64,000 nt of DNA from Oscillatoriales cyanobacterium RM2_1_1 (GTDB lineage: Bacteria; Cyanobacteriota; Cyanobacteriia; Cyanobacteriales; Microcoleaceae): positions 98,759-162,758 of the forward strand of contig JAAURB010000001.1 of the NCBI GenBank assembly GCA_012033335.1, read 5' to 3'. Below are positions 35,694-45,714 of this stretch, in pieces (the first letter of the stretch is position 1; every line of letters starts with the position of its first letter). The position numbers and the translations under genes are program-made. Below the pieces are notes generated by a model, which saw only the letters and a program-made list of their open reading frames with translations, was not told where the DNA came from and ran no database searches.

Positions 35694-38600
35694 TCAACCA
35701 GTATTTCGCATTCCAGCCGCGATCCCATTGATCGTTAGCAAAGCGCCTCGGAGGAGTTCCCCTTTGCTATAGCGGGACTGAATGACCCCGGGCTCAGCAG
35801 AGATACCATGCTGACGCAGACGCTTGAGCAACGCCACCTGAAGAAATCCCAGGGGAATAATCGTACCATTGCGCAACTGCACTGAACGTTGCAGGGCTAG
35901 ATCGCAATCCAGTAGGTTTTCCTGTTCGGTAATTTGCAGAACAAGATGGCGCGTCAGGTGAAATTCCTCGGCAATCTGCTGAAACAGGGCATCAAATCGG
36001 TCTTGATTTTGGGGGCTTCTGAGCTCCCGCATATAGTGGGCAGCCATTTGGAGATCAACCTTAGCTAGGGTCATCTCCACCCGCGAAATGGTAGTACGGA
36101 AGAAAGACCATTTTAAATAAAAGTAGCGCAGCAACTTCAAATGTTCCTGAGGCTTGTCCTGAACAAACTCCTGCAATGCGGTTCCGACCCCGTACCAGGA
36201 CGGCAGCAGAAATCGACTTTGCGTCCAGCTAAATACCCAGGGAATGGCCCGCAGACCCGAGATCTCCTTGCGCTTGTCCCCACTCCGACGGGCAGGGCGG
36301 GAACTAATTTGCAACTGGCTAATTTCTTGAATTGGCGTTACCTCATGGAAGAAATCCACAAAGTCAGGCTGCTCATAGATTAGGGCTCGATAGTGCTGGC
36401 GCGATCTCGTGGCGAGCTCCTCCATGATTTCATTCCAGGGCTCAATCTCATCAAAGCCTTTATTGAGCAAACTGGCTTGAATCACCGCCGTTGCCACACT
36501 CTCCAGGTTGTACAGAGCCAATTGGGGGAGGGAATACTTAGAGGCCAGCACCTCCCCTTGTTCAGTGATTTTAATCCGACCGTCAATGCTTTTGCCCGGT
36601 TGAGCCAGAATCGCTTTGTAGGCTGGCCCCCCGCCACGTCCCACCGATCCCCCCCGCCCATGGAAGATTCTCAAGCTGATCCCGTGGGCTTCTGCAACGG
36701 TTTGCAGAGATTTCTGAGCCTTATGAATTTCCCAATTGCTACTGAGGAACCCGGAATCTTTGTTGCTATCGGAGTAACCCAGCATGATTTCCTGCAAGGA
36801 GACCCGGGAGGACACTCTCTGACCATTGGCGGATTGGGCTTGTTCCTGGGAAAAGTGTTCATAGCCTCCGGCGAGTAGGGCTCGATAGGGTCGCAAATCA
36901 AATAAATCAGTCATCACCCGGGGAGCCCGTTTCAAGTCATCAACCGTCTCAAACAACGGTACTACCTGTAAATTCCCAGTGCCTGTGGCAGGGTCATAGA
37001 GTCCCGCTTCCTTGGCCAGCAGCAACACCTCCAGCACATCACTGGCTTCGTTGCTCATGCTGATCACATAGGTCTGACAAATTTCCGGGCCAAACTCCTG
37101 CTGCAACTCCCGCATCACCCGGAAGGTATGAATAATTTCGCAGGTTTTCTCCGAAAAAGGCAACTCTGCCGGAATCAGGGGGCGACGAGTCTGTAGCTCA
37201 ATTGCCAGCCATTTCACCCGCTTAGACTCAGGTAGATTGTTGTAGGGCTCAGGTAAAATCTGTAAATATTCAGCAATTTCAGTCAGGGCATTGGAATGGT
37301 TTGAGGATTCCTGCCGCATATCCAGCCGAGCCAGGCTGAAGCCATAAATCTCGGTCTGACAGATCAGATTTTCTAAATCCCGGGAACTAATGCCCGTTTC
37401 CTCTAAGTTGCGCTGAACCAGCTTTAACTCCGCTAGAAACTCACCCCCAGAGCAATACAAACTCCCAGCCTTTTCCTGAAGGGTTAAGGCTTCCCGGCCC
37501 CGATTGGATTCACTACTGTTGTAAAGTCGCCAGTTGCGATCGCGGGTATTTTCCAGACGTTTCTGAACATAGGAGAGCTTTAGGCGATAGGGTTCCTGAC
37601 GATAGCGGATAGCCAATTTGTCATAGACCTCGGGTAACTGCATCTGATCGCGATCTAGAGATTCCAGCAATTCTGGCAGTACATCACTCCAATGCAAAGA
37701 CAAGCTCAAAACCTCACTCAGCTTTTCTACCGCTGCGATATACTTGCCCAAAACCAGATGCCGTTGGTAACAGGCAGTACGCCAGGTCACCTCTGGGGTG
37801 ACAGAGGGATTGCCATCTCGATCTGCCCCCACCCAGGAACCAAATGTACAAAAGTCATAGCCTGGGGGTTGCAGATAGGGAAAGGAATGATGCAGGGCTT
37901 GTTTGATTCGCTGATAGAGCTGAGGAATCACCTCAAATAGCACCTCCTGAAAGTAGTGTAGGGTATATTCGACTTCATCCAAGACAGAGGGCTTGAACTG
38001 ATGCAATTCATCCGTACACCACCACAGGCGAATTTCCTCACTCAGGTGCTCCTTGAGCTCTGCGGCCCAGGAAGACACCACGGCCCCCTGATCTGAATCC
38101 TGATCTAAGGTTCCATACTGTTCATCGACCTGATCGAGTCGTTGTAAAATTTTGGCGATCCGTCGCTGCTTGGTACGAATCGTATGGCGGACAATTTCCG
38201 TTGGGTGAGCCGTAAAAACTAGGCGCACATCCAGGTGATTCAGTAATCTTTGAACCAATTGAGACGGCACATTCAAGCGATGGAGCACATCAAACAAACT
38301 ATAAAACGTTGCCAATTCCCGATCATCTGTACCACGATGGCCATTTCTCAGAACAGGGGACTCTTGATCATCTGAGAACCGTTGATTACGGGTTTCAAAG
38401 ACAGAGTTTTGAATCCCGGAGTAGAAGTCTACAGATTGCTTGGCAGAATGCACAGAAGCGTAATTTTTCTGCTGGTCTTGTTGGTCGTAGTGCTGTTCAA
38501 CCAGATTGATCAATTGAAAGTAGAGGGCAAAGGCTCGAGCGGCCCGAATCGCCGAATTGATATCCAATCGTTCGATCAGTTCTAGAACATTTGATTCTTG

Positions 38601-38831
38601 AAATCCTGAAGCTTGGCCCTCTGGGGAAGTCATAGAAAGTAGCTTGCGCAGTAAATCCACGAGCTCCTGGCCACACTCTTGACAGAGCACGGATTCCCAT
38701 AAATCCTCGACTATTCTGAGACGATTTCGCAGAAATAATTCTGAAGTAGTGGTCAGGTGATTTTGGGGCTGACTTTGCTGAGTTTTTATCAGGTCGGGTA
38801 AGGAATCTGAGGAGTGGAGCAGTGAACTCAT
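35694..38831 (-). CDS. ppc: Phosphoenolpyruvate carboxylase
   Basis: Cytosolic enzyme that adds bicarbonate to PEP to make oxaloacetate, the main anaplerotic reaction. Its 1045 residues fit the long cyanobacterial form. Catalytic and signature stretches are present: [14 protein letters not shown] (His), [46 protein letters not shown] and [18 protein letters not shown]. The C-terminal tail [10 protein letters not shown] reaches the active site, as in all PEPCs. The N-terminal 45 residues are Ser/Gln-rich and poorly conserved. The ATG at 38831 is the first good start. It is a single leftward gene with tRNA-Ser downstream in the same direction. Confidence 0.96.
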   Translation of the reverse strand: MSSLLHSSDSLPDLIKTQQSQPQNHLTTTSELFLRNRLRIVEDLWESVLCQECGQELVDLLRKLLSMTSPEGQASGFQESNVLELIERLDINSAIRAARAFALYFQLINLVEQHYDQQDQQKNYASVHSAKQSVDFYSGIQNSVFETRNQRFSDDQESPVLRNGHRGTDDRELATFYSLFDVLHRLNVPSQLVQRLLNHLDVRLVFTAHPTEIVRHTIRTKQRRIAKILQRLDQVDEQYGTLDQDSDQGAVVSSWAAELKEHLSEEIRLWWCTDELHQFKPSVLDEVEYTLHYFQEVLFEVIPQLYQRIKQALHHSFPYLQPPGYDFCTFGSWVGADRDGNPSVTPEVTWRTACYQRHLVLGKYIAAVEKLSEVLSLSLHWSDVLPELLESLDRDQMQLPEVYDKLAIRYRQEPYRLKLSYVQKRLENTRDRNWRLYNSSESNRGREALTLQEKAGSLYCSGGEFLAELKLVQRNLEETGISSRDLENLICQTEIYGFSLARLDMRQESSNHSNALTEIAEYLQILPEPYNNLPESKRVKWLAIELQTRRPLIPAELPFSEKTCEIIHTFRVMRELQQEFGPEICQTYVISMSNEASDVLEVLLLAKEAGLYDPATGTGNLQVVPLFETVDDLKRAPRVMTDLFDLRPYRALLAGGYEHFSQEQAQSANGQRVSSRVSLQEIMLGYSDSNKDSGFLSSNWEIHKAQKSLQTVAEAHGISLRIFHGRGGSVGRGGGPAYKAILAQPGKSIDGRIKITEQGEVLASKYSLPQLALYNLESVATAVIQASLLNKGFDEIEPWNEIMEELATRSRQHYRALIYEQPDFVDFFHEVTPIQEISQLQISSRPARRSGDKRKEISGLRAIPWVFSWTQSRFLLPSWYGVGTALQEFVQDKPQEHLKLLRYFYLKWSFFRTTISRVEMTLAKVDLQMAAHYMRELRSPQNQDRFDALFQQIAEEFHLTRHLVLQITEQENLLDCDLALQRSVQLRNGTIIPLGFLQVALLKRLRQHGISAEPGVIQSRYSKGELLRGALLTINGIAAGMRNTG

Positions 38832-39480
38832 AGGGGCCTTTCTTCGTTAGGAATATCTCTAATTATCAATGTTTGATGTAACTCATTGTAGGGCTTAATC
38901 TGTAGAAAGTTAGACTATTTTTTCCTGAGTTAGAATATGCCAGGAATTTGAATGTTAAAGAAAAATGGCATACAACGTTACTTGAGACCAAATACTCACC
39001 TCAGACAGCAAAGAGATGAAAACATTTAACATTCAAAAAATAATCGTTGCTAATCTTGACATTCTGTTAACCTTGCTACAAAAATCCTAGCCCGATTCAA
39101 AAATTTTATCCTCATAGCCACCATCCACCATTAAGATTAGTCCCGTCAGGCGGGATGATTTTGAAGTTAAAGTATGCCCCCTGCTTTAATGCCTTCAGAA
39201 TTAATAATATCTATTAGATAATAGATTAAGTGGCTTGACGCAATTCTTGAAGCAATTAATTAGAAAATTGATGTGGGGGGTGAAGGGGGCAGTTCCCCCT
39301 TCCTAGGGCGAAGCTCCAGACCCCCTGTCATTTGATAATTAATTACAACCACCTAACTTATAAATATCTGATAAATTTAAATATCTGAAATTCAGATCTC
39401 AGAGCTGAACTCTCCCTGGCTATCTTGAGGGTGACGGGATGAGATTATCAGGATGCACTGCCGATCAGTCTCAGGTCAGC
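38832..39480. other. Intergenic region upstream of ppc
   Basis: This 649-bp gap holds the ppc promoter region (AT-rich, 38870-39110) and one copy of the AATTAATT-ended repeat at 39252-39353. No open frame of note. Confidence 0.55.
39252..39353 (+). repeat. AATTAATT-ended MITE-like repeat, copy 1
   Basis: About 102 bp. The left end is GCAATTAATTAG and the right end is ATAATTAATTACAACCAC, giving imperfect terminal inverted repeats GYAATTAATTA. The core is GC-rich with AGGGCGAAGCTCCAGACCCC. Copies at 50852-50954 and 63943-64000 (reverse, cut by the window end) share both ends and core. Confidence 0.7.
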
Positions 39481-39732
39481 TTAAAATTCTTCTTCAGGAG
39501 CGGTTGCTTTATGACTCCCTTGAGGAAAGTGCAGCAGCGGGAGGCGATCGCCCCGAAAGACATCCTCACTGCTTTGACTGAGACCCGTCAATAGCTTGCC
39601 CAGGAATTGACTCCCGGTGAGCAAGCAAAGGACTGGGGCCGTGGCCATCCCCAACATCAGATTCGAGGCAATTTTGTTGGGGGCAGGACGAGAGGATTCA
39701 AGCTCAGAGAATGATTTAGGGGAAGACTGCAT
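39481..39732 (-). CDS. Small conserved membrane protein
   Basis: Protein of 83 residues with one hydrophobic segment (NLMLGMATAPVLCLLTG, residues about 23-40) and a conserved-looking tail EDVFRGDRLPLLHFPQG. I recall similar short cyanobacterial hypotheticals with this GMATAPVL...RGDRLP pattern, without a function. Length, composition and the typical ATG favour a real gene. It is a single gene between two repeats. Confidence 0.65.
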   Translation of the reverse strand: MQSSPKSFSELESSRPAPNKIASNLMLGMATAPVLCLLTGSQFLGKLLTGLSQSSEDVFRGDRLPLLHFPQGSHKATAPEEEF

Positions 39733-40033
39733 TTAGATTTTTTCAACTCTGTCCTAACTATGCCAAAATATACTCGAAAAAGCAGAAAAGTAGCGGAGCA
39801 TTCCGGATTCAGGATGTCAGGCACAGCATTGAGATGCAACATCAGGTGAGACATTGTAGATTTAACGTTGTAGGTTTAGATGTTAGAAGTCAGGTGTTTA
39901 GGAACGTCCATCAAATCAGATGCAAATCTTGTGGTGTAGGCATCTTGCCTGCTGGGAACCACCGAAACGGCTGTTCCACTCTATTTAAATTTAATTCATA
40001 ATCTTTAGTAAAGCTGTGTAGCAGAGTGAAAGC
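39733..40033. other. Intergenic region upstream of the DUF1574 gene
   Basis: This 301-bp gap contains repeat copy E and two near-repeats of a GTAGATTTAACGTTGTAGG-like block (39855-39880). The promoter of the downstream gene probably lies after 39985. Confidence 0.5.
39910..39982 (+). repeat. CTGTGG/GGCTGTT dispersed repeat, copy E
   Basis: It reads ATCAAATCAGATGCAAATC, then TTGTGGTGTAGGCATCTTGC, then CTGCTGGGAACC and AACGGCTGTTCCAC. It is the closest match to copy A in block order and orientation. Confidence 0.7.
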
Positions 40034-43000
40034 GTGTTAACACCGGACTGGTCAGTCTTAACTCAATGGGCAGAGAATGCCATTCAGTTTCAAGGAACTC
40101 AGGTTCAGGCAAAGTTGCGAGGCACAGATTTACATCTGATGTGCGAAGCCCCTAGCTGCCCACCGGAGAAGCTGATGGTTTCCCGGTTATTGAGTGCCCT
40201 CGAAGGCAAATCTCTGGAAGTTCTCTTTCCTCCCCAGACTTCGAGGATTGACAAGATTTTTATCTCGGGTCGGGCTCAAGGCGCAAAGCGTCCGGAATGG
40301 ACGATGAAGTTGAGCTACGACTCAACGACCGCAAATTTCTCATCGACCTCCGGGCTTGGTCTGACGGGTTCAGCTTCAGTTCCTCAGACTTCCAATTTAT
40401 TAGATCGGGTGATCGATCAGGATAGGGGTACTCAACCTGATATGCCTGATCCTCTCGCACACAATGGTAAGCCACCCGCCTCTGAGACCGACTCCGCCTC
40501 TACGGCCAGTTCCGTCAGCCCCTCCCTTGAACAGGAGATGGTCATGGCTCCAGTTACCAGTCCAGGGACTTCCCCAACGATTAACCCACCTTCGGTTCGG
40601 CATTCCGTTCCCCAGGTCATCAGTCCGATCCCTCCGGAGAAAATTCTGGCTTCAGTTTCGGCCCCTCCCCCGCCCACTTCAGAATTCCAGGGGTCTCCGG
40701 TCAAGCCCTCAAGCTCTTGGGCCCGAACCTCTGGTTCAGATACGCCCCGTGAAATTGTAGCACCAACTACAGGTTCAACTGCAATCTCAACTACAGTCAA
40801 GTCAGGCCAAAAAGCCTCTTCAGAGGCGATCGCCGATTCCCTCAGGCAGATTCTGGGCAGTTTGGGGGTTACCCTCAAAGTTGGTCTGCGACCAATTGGC
40901 CAATCCAGAAATGTAGCAACGGTTGAAACAGTTGAGCCCGTTGCACCCGATCTGGCCCCTGAAGTGCCGCCCCATCGTCTTTGGGTTGTTTGTGAATCAG
41001 CCTATAGCCCCGACCCTTCGTTGCTGGCAGAGCCTATTGCTGAACATTTGCGACAACTCCAGCTTGAGAGTCTATACCGGCAACCGGTGCGAGATGCGGT
41101 GATTTTATTGCAAGTTCAAGGGGAGTCCAGCCCGGATTGGATGTTGCGGGTGGACTTGACCCCTCCGGACAAAATTTTGCGAGACTGGGGCCGATGGGGT
41201 GATGAACAGGCCATAGCCCATCTGCTCAATCAAAAACTCAATCCGTTGGGCATTAAAGTTCGGGCCACCCTGAAAGACTCAACTCTGTATGTCTTCTCCC
41301 AACTATGCCATCCTCAAAATCGTTCTAGGGCCAGGATTGGTCGGGGCAAGATAAGTTTGGAGGCGGTTCCCGATCCCCAACAGGTGCGGGAGCGGGTTGC
41401 CCCGGAGCTAGAAGCCTTGGCTCCCCAGGGAATTCATGCGGCGGCCCTCTATGGATTGGAGGCAAAAACCGATCGGTCTGATGCCCCAGCCTGGATTGAA
41501 TGGCTAAATCTCCCCGCTGCGATCCGCTCCGATCTCCAACCCAGTGCTTTTACCCTGGCCCAACAGGGAAATCTAGAAGCACTCAAGTTTCTACTCAGTC
41601 GCCTGCTCAACCCCAGCCTGAAAACCAAGTTGGCCACTGGGGGCGTTCAAGTGTTGCTCCTGCAAAAGGGCAGCGTCCTCCATGTGATGACCGAGGCCCC
41701 CGTTTGTCCCTCCCAATCCCAGGTATTGGCTCAGGTTGTCAAACCCCTGCGGCATCAGCAGATTGCAGGGATTCTCAAAGTTCGGGTCTATGGTCGTCGA
41801 GCCGGGCAAAAATATCCCCTGTGGCGCTATGGATTTACCCTGGATCCAACTCAATCCAATACCCTGCGGCAGCAACTAGAACTGTCCCTGGCCAACTCTG
41901 AACCGGAACTGGCTGAAGCTGAAGCTGTCCTGCTTCACCCTGAAATGACCACTGAGGCCCTAGAGGATGAGGTAGCTCTCCCAACTCAAGGGGCGGAATC
42001 ACTCTGGCGAAAGGGCTTAGACAATTTATCTGGTCGGCTACAACAGGGTCTTCAAGCTTCTCGTTTATTCGTCAGTCGGGATAATGACCGGGTATCCCTG
42101 GGGAAAGTCACGACTGGAAATTACCAAAGAGCTGGTCTGGCCCTGGTTTGGGGAGCATTGGGATGCTTGCTGGTACTGCAGGTGGATTTAGTCGTGGGGG
42201 AGCTCTTACAACCCCTACAGCCTGAATCCCCTGAAACCATCACTGAAACTCAGGCTGAAACCCCGCGCCCGTCAGATACCGAAGGCGAAGCCCAGACGGT
42301 TGCCAGCCCATCAACGGGAACTAATATTCTGTCACGGTTTGCCCCCTTTCAATCAGCCCTTTCCCAAATACCCCCTGCCCCCGATGGGGTATTTCAGTCC
42401 TCCGACTTTGTTGCGGTTCCCGGCCAATCCTCGGGGGCTCAAGGTAAGTTTTTGCCCCTAGCCTATCCCACCTTTCAGAGTGAGCAGTTGGATGAACAGT
42501 TGGCCCGCTATCAACAGTTCATCGCCACAGAAAAGCGCCCTCCCGATGTTCTGATTTTGGGCAGTTCCAGGGCTTTGCGCGGAATTGATCCAGCCCAGCT
42601 AGAGCAGGAATTGGCCCGTCAGGGACATCCTCAACTTCGAGTGTTTAACCTTGGGGTGAATGGTGCCACCTTGCAAGTCGTCGATCTGATCCTCAGCCGG
42701 ATTCTTCCGCCTGAACAATTGCCCCGATTGGTAATCATTGCAGACGGAGTCCGGGCACTGAACAGTGGTCGCACTGATCGCACCTACGAGACGATTGCCA
42801 CCTCCGCAGGCTATCAACAACTCGCCCAGGGCCAGTTTAGAATAATGACCGATGCGGCGGATACTGATGCTGAAGGGATTCAAGATCCATCCTCCCTAAA
42901 ACCTAACCTATCCAAATCCTGGCAAACCTGGCTTGATCAACAATTGGCTTCGGTCTCAGCCGCCTATCCCCAGCGCGATCGCCTCAAGCACGTCCTACAA

Positions 43001-43546
43001 ATCTTGGTCAGAGAACATATTTTTGCCCAGGAACAAGCTCCAGCCGCCACGGACGAGCTAGAGGAATTGGTCAAAACCACCCGAGAGACTCCAAGACTAG
43101 AGCCCAATGGGTTTCTACCCCTGTCAATTCGGTTTGACCCTGCCACCTACTACCAGGAACACTCCCGGGTTTCTGGATACTACGATAGCGATTATGAGGC
43201 ATTTACCCTCAATGGCATCCAGATGGATGCCCTGCGTCGTCTGGCCCGCTACACCCGTACTCATAACGTTGACCTAGCCTTTGTGAATATGCCCCTCACC
43301 CGGGATTATCTCGATGAGGTGCGAATGGCCTATGAAGATAAGTTCCATCAGACCATGGCCCAAGTTGCTGGGGAAATCACCAGTCAAACGGCCAGTCAAA
43401 CCGACTTCACATTTGTCAATCTAGGGTTTCAATGGCTAGACACCTATGACTATTTCTCTGACCCCAGTCATCTGAATCAGTATGGGGCTGCCGCTGTTTC
43501 CAACTATCTAGCCAGAGACTCAGGGATCCCCTGGCCAAAGCCCTAG
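40034..43546 (+). CDS. Repeat-containing DUF1574 (SGNH-like) protein
   Basis: Large protein of 1170 residues starting at GTG 40034 (no ATG near the conserved start). Four similar alpha/beta units lie in the N-terminal half. Each has a short helix, a strand with LxVxxE, then a Cys/Pro turn: LHLMCEAPSCPPEK, RLWVVCESAYSPDP, LYVFSQLCHPQNR and LHVMTEAPVCPSQS. A Pro/Ser-rich linker separates the first from the others. One membrane helix (near residue 700, ALVWGALGCLLVLQVDLVVG) leads to the DUF1574 domain. There VLILGSSRALRGIDP has the SGNH Ser, and FSDPSHLNQYGAAAV has the distal Asp/His. It may act as an acyl or sugar esterase at the membrane; the function is unproven. Confidence 0.8.
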   Translation: MLTPDWSVLTQWAENAIQFQGTQVQAKLRGTDLHLMCEAPSCPPEKLMVSRLLSALEGKSLEVLFPPQTSRIDKIFISGRAQGAKRPEWTMKLSYDSTTANFSSTSGLGLTGSASVPQTSNLLDRVIDQDRGTQPDMPDPLAHNGKPPASETDSASTASSVSPSLEQEMVMAPVTSPGTSPTINPPSVRHSVPQVISPIPPEKILASVSAPPPPTSEFQGSPVKPSSSWARTSGSDTPREIVAPTTGSTAISTTVKSGQKASSEAIADSLRQILGSLGVTLKVGLRPIGQSRNVATVETVEPVAPDLAPEVPPHRLWVVCESAYSPDPSLLAEPIAEHLRQLQLESLYRQPVRDAVILLQVQGESSPDWMLRVDLTPPDKILRDWGRWGDEQAIAHLLNQKLNPLGIKVRATLKDSTLYVFSQLCHPQNRSRARIGRGKISLEAVPDPQQVRERVAPELEALAPQGIHAAALYGLEAKTDRSDAPAWIEWLNLPAAIRSDLQPSAFTLAQQGNLEALKFLLSRLLNPSLKTKLATGGVQVLLLQKGSVLHVMTEAPVCPSQSQVLAQVVKPLRHQQIAGILKVRVYGRRAGQKYPLWRYGFTLDPTQSNTLRQQLELSLANSEPELAEAEAVLLHPEMTTEALEDEVALPTQGAESLWRKGLDNLSGRLQQGLQASRLFVSRDNDRVSLGKVTTGNYQRAGLALVWGALGCLLVLQVDLVVGELLQPLQPESPETITETQAETPRPSDTEGEAQTVASPSTGTNILSRFAPFQSALSQIPPAPDGVFQSSDFVAVPGQSSGAQGKFLPLAYPTFQSEQLDEQLARYQQFIATEKRPPDVLILGSSRALRGIDPAQLEQELARQGHPQLRVFNLGVNGATLQVVDLILSRILPPEQLPRLVIIADGVRALNSGRTDRTYETIATSAGYQQLAQGQFRIMTDAADTDAEGIQDPSSLKPNLSKSWQTWLDQQLASVSAAYPQRDRLKHVLQILVREHIFAQEQAPAATDELEELVKTTRETPRLEPNGFLPLSIRFDPATYYQEHSRVSGYYDSDYEAFTLNGIQMDALRRLARYTRTHNVDLAFVNMPLTRDYLDEVRMAYEDKFHQTMAQVAGEITSQTASQTDFTFVNLGFQWLDTYDYFSDPSHLNQYGAAAVSNYLARDSGIPWPKP

Positions 43547-43672
43547 TTCAGCACTGGTTGGCAGAAATCCTTGAATAATGGCCATAGTCAAGCTAAATGG
43601 AGATTTATTCAACCCCATCTCAGATCGTTTTTGTCTTGTGCTACCCTACAGAAAAACGCTTTGATCCGAATC

Positions 43673-45247
43673 ATGGTGAACTCTTCCATTAACTTCCGCC
43701 AGCTTGTATTTCCATTTCTCGGTGCATTAATGCTGGCATCCTGTGCGTCTCAGCCCCAAGCGGCAGGGCCTCCACCGGCCCAAGTGACCATCAAGCAGAT
43801 TGAGCCCACCAGCGTCAAAGACAGCACCACCTATAATGCCAGGGTTGAAGGGGCAGAAAACGCCGTGATTCGTCCCCGCGTCGATGGAGCGATCAAGCAG
43901 GTGTATGTTGATCTGGGCGATCGCGTTGAAGTCGGAGAGCCCTTGCTCTTGATTGACCCGGCTCAGCAACAGGCCAATTTAGCCAGTCAACTGGCAACGG
44001 TCGAGTCCCGGCGGGCGGAGGTCGTTGGGGCCAGAGCAGATCTGGCGGCAGCAGAGGCGGAACTGAAGCGAGTCCAGGCCGAACTGGAGTTTCAGTCCCA
44101 AGGTGCAAATTTAGAACAGAGCCAACAGGAAGTTGAAGTCCAAAAGCAGGAACGGGAACGCTTGCAATTTGAGCTGGAAGATGCTCAGAAAAGTCTCAAT
44201 GCTGCAAACCGAGAGCTTGACCGCCGTCAGGCTATTCAGACTGAAAGACAGGCATCATTTGATCGCTACAATGAGCTTTATAAAGAGGGAGTTGTCTCTC
44301 GAGAAATCTACGACGAGCGGTTGAGAGACTTGGAAACCAGCCAGGCTGATGTGGCCAATCAGCAAGAAGAAATTCGAGCGGCCCAGTCCAGGGTAGAGGG
44401 GGCGAAAAGGGGTATCGCTCGACAGGCTCAAACTATCAAAGGAGCTCAGGCTGGAGTATCCAGTGCCAATAGCGACCTAGAGCGCCAGATTACAACCCTA
44501 GAAGCCCAAATTGAGAGCCGCAGACAGAATGTCCAATCTCAGCAGGCTCGAATCGAATTATTGCAGCGACAAATTCAAAGTGCCCAAGCCCAGGCCGTAG
44601 CCCAACAAGTGGAACTGGAATACTACAATGTGACAGCCCCAATCGCTGGTATTGTCGGGGATATTCCAGTGAAAGTTGGAAATTTTGTCAATAGCCAGAC
44701 AGAACTCACCAGTATCCGCAGCAATGACCAGCTCGAGATCAATATTGAAATCCCAGTGGCAAGATTGTCTCAGATTCAGATTGGCACACCCGTTGAAGTG
44801 ATCAGCCAGGAAACAGGAGAAGTGATTGGAACGAGTCGGGTCTCTTTTATCTCCCCCAGCGCTGGCACAGGGACTCAAACGATCTTGGTCAAGGCAATTT
44901 ACGACAATAACGGCGGCTCACTCCGCACGGATCAAATTGTCAGAGCCAGAGTCATCTGGGATCAACAATCGGGATTAACTGTGCCGACAACGGCCGTTAG
45001 TCGGATTGGCGGGCAGAGTTTTGTTTTTGTGGTTGAGGAGGAAAATCAAGAGGGTCAACGGGTGTTGGTGGCCAAACAAAGACCTGTTGAATTGGGCAGT
45101 GTTCAAGGTCAGGACTTTGAAGTCCTATCGGGGATGAAAGCGGGCGATAGAGTCGTTACTGATGGCGTAGTCAAACTCCAGAATGGATCTGTGATTACTG
45201 ATCAAGCCCAGCAACCTCCAGCAGGGGAAACCCCACCGGAGTCTTAG
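43673..45247 (+). CDS. RND efflux periplasmic adaptor (HlyD/MFP family)
   Basis: Membrane-fusion lipoprotein of about 524 residues that couples the RND pump to the outer membrane. The ATG at 43673 (MVNSSINFRQLV) is chosen because it begins a lipoprotein signal ending LMLASC; an in-frame TTG at 43571 is rejected. Domains in order: barrel-sandwich first half (NAVIRPRVDGAIKQVYVDLG), a long coiled-coil hairpin (about residues 110-315, rich in Gln/Glu/Arg), barrel-sandwich second half (YYNVTAPIAGIVGDIPVKVG), beta-barrel and membrane-proximal domain ending in a GDRVVTDGVVKLQNG stretch. The hairpin is longer than in AcrA. The RND pump gene follows after 467 bp. Confidence 0.9.
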   Translation: MVNSSINFRQLVFPFLGALMLASCASQPQAAGPPPAQVTIKQIEPTSVKDSTTYNARVEGAENAVIRPRVDGAIKQVYVDLGDRVEVGEPLLLIDPAQQQANLASQLATVESRRAEVVGARADLAAAEAELKRVQAELEFQSQGANLEQSQQEVEVQKQERERLQFELEDAQKSLNAANRELDRRQAIQTERQASFDRYNELYKEGVVSREIYDERLRDLETSQADVANQQEEIRAAQSRVEGAKRGIARQAQTIKGAQAGVSSANSDLERQITTLEAQIESRRQNVQSQQARIELLQRQIQSAQAQAVAQQVELEYYNVTAPIAGIVGDIPVKVGNFVNSQTELTSIRSNDQLEINIEIPVARLSQIQIGTPVEVISQETGEVIGTSRVSFISPSAGTGTQTILVKAIYDNNGGSLRTDQIVRARVIWDQQSGLTVPTTAVSRIGGQSFVFVVEEENQEGQRVLVAKQRPVELGSVQGQDFEVLSGMKAGDRVVTDGVVKLQNGSVITDQAQQPPAGETPPES

Positions 45248-45714
45248 GATATTCCGCCTACCAATCATAAAGTTCAGGGAATAGTTTAGTCCAGGAGGAG
45301 GTTCAGAAATTGACCATTTTGATAGCATCATTTAGAGTGGCTAGATGTCCTGCTCAATTTGAACTATTGAAGATTAAACTATTGAAGAATAATCCCGCTA
45401 TAATCGAGTAATCAAACTGATGGGCCTATGTAGTTTACAGATTATGTAGTTTACAGATATTGAGATATTCAGATATTTTTTGTTTATACCAAAGTTTAGC
45501 TTGGTGGCGTTTCAATTTTGAGTTTATGGCCCTTTGCTAACTTTTTTTTCAGCACGCTATTTCAACCAAGGTAATATTAAGCTTGCACAGGTTAACAATA
45601 TTTTTTTCACTTCTCTAATTCATTTTCTCTAACTCAATCTCGATCTAGCTCTGATTCTATCAATAGTTCAGGATCAAGACTCCAAATCATCAACATTCCC
45701 CCACCTGGCTAGTT
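45248..45714. other. Intergenic region upstream of the RND pump
   Basis: This 467-bp gap is AT-rich, with two pairs of direct repeats: AACTATTGAAGA (from about 45362 and 45378) and ATGTAGTTTACAGAT (45428-45442 and 45444-45458). The second pair, almost back to back, could bind a regulator. The pump may therefore have its own promoter apart from the adaptor. Confidence 0.5.
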
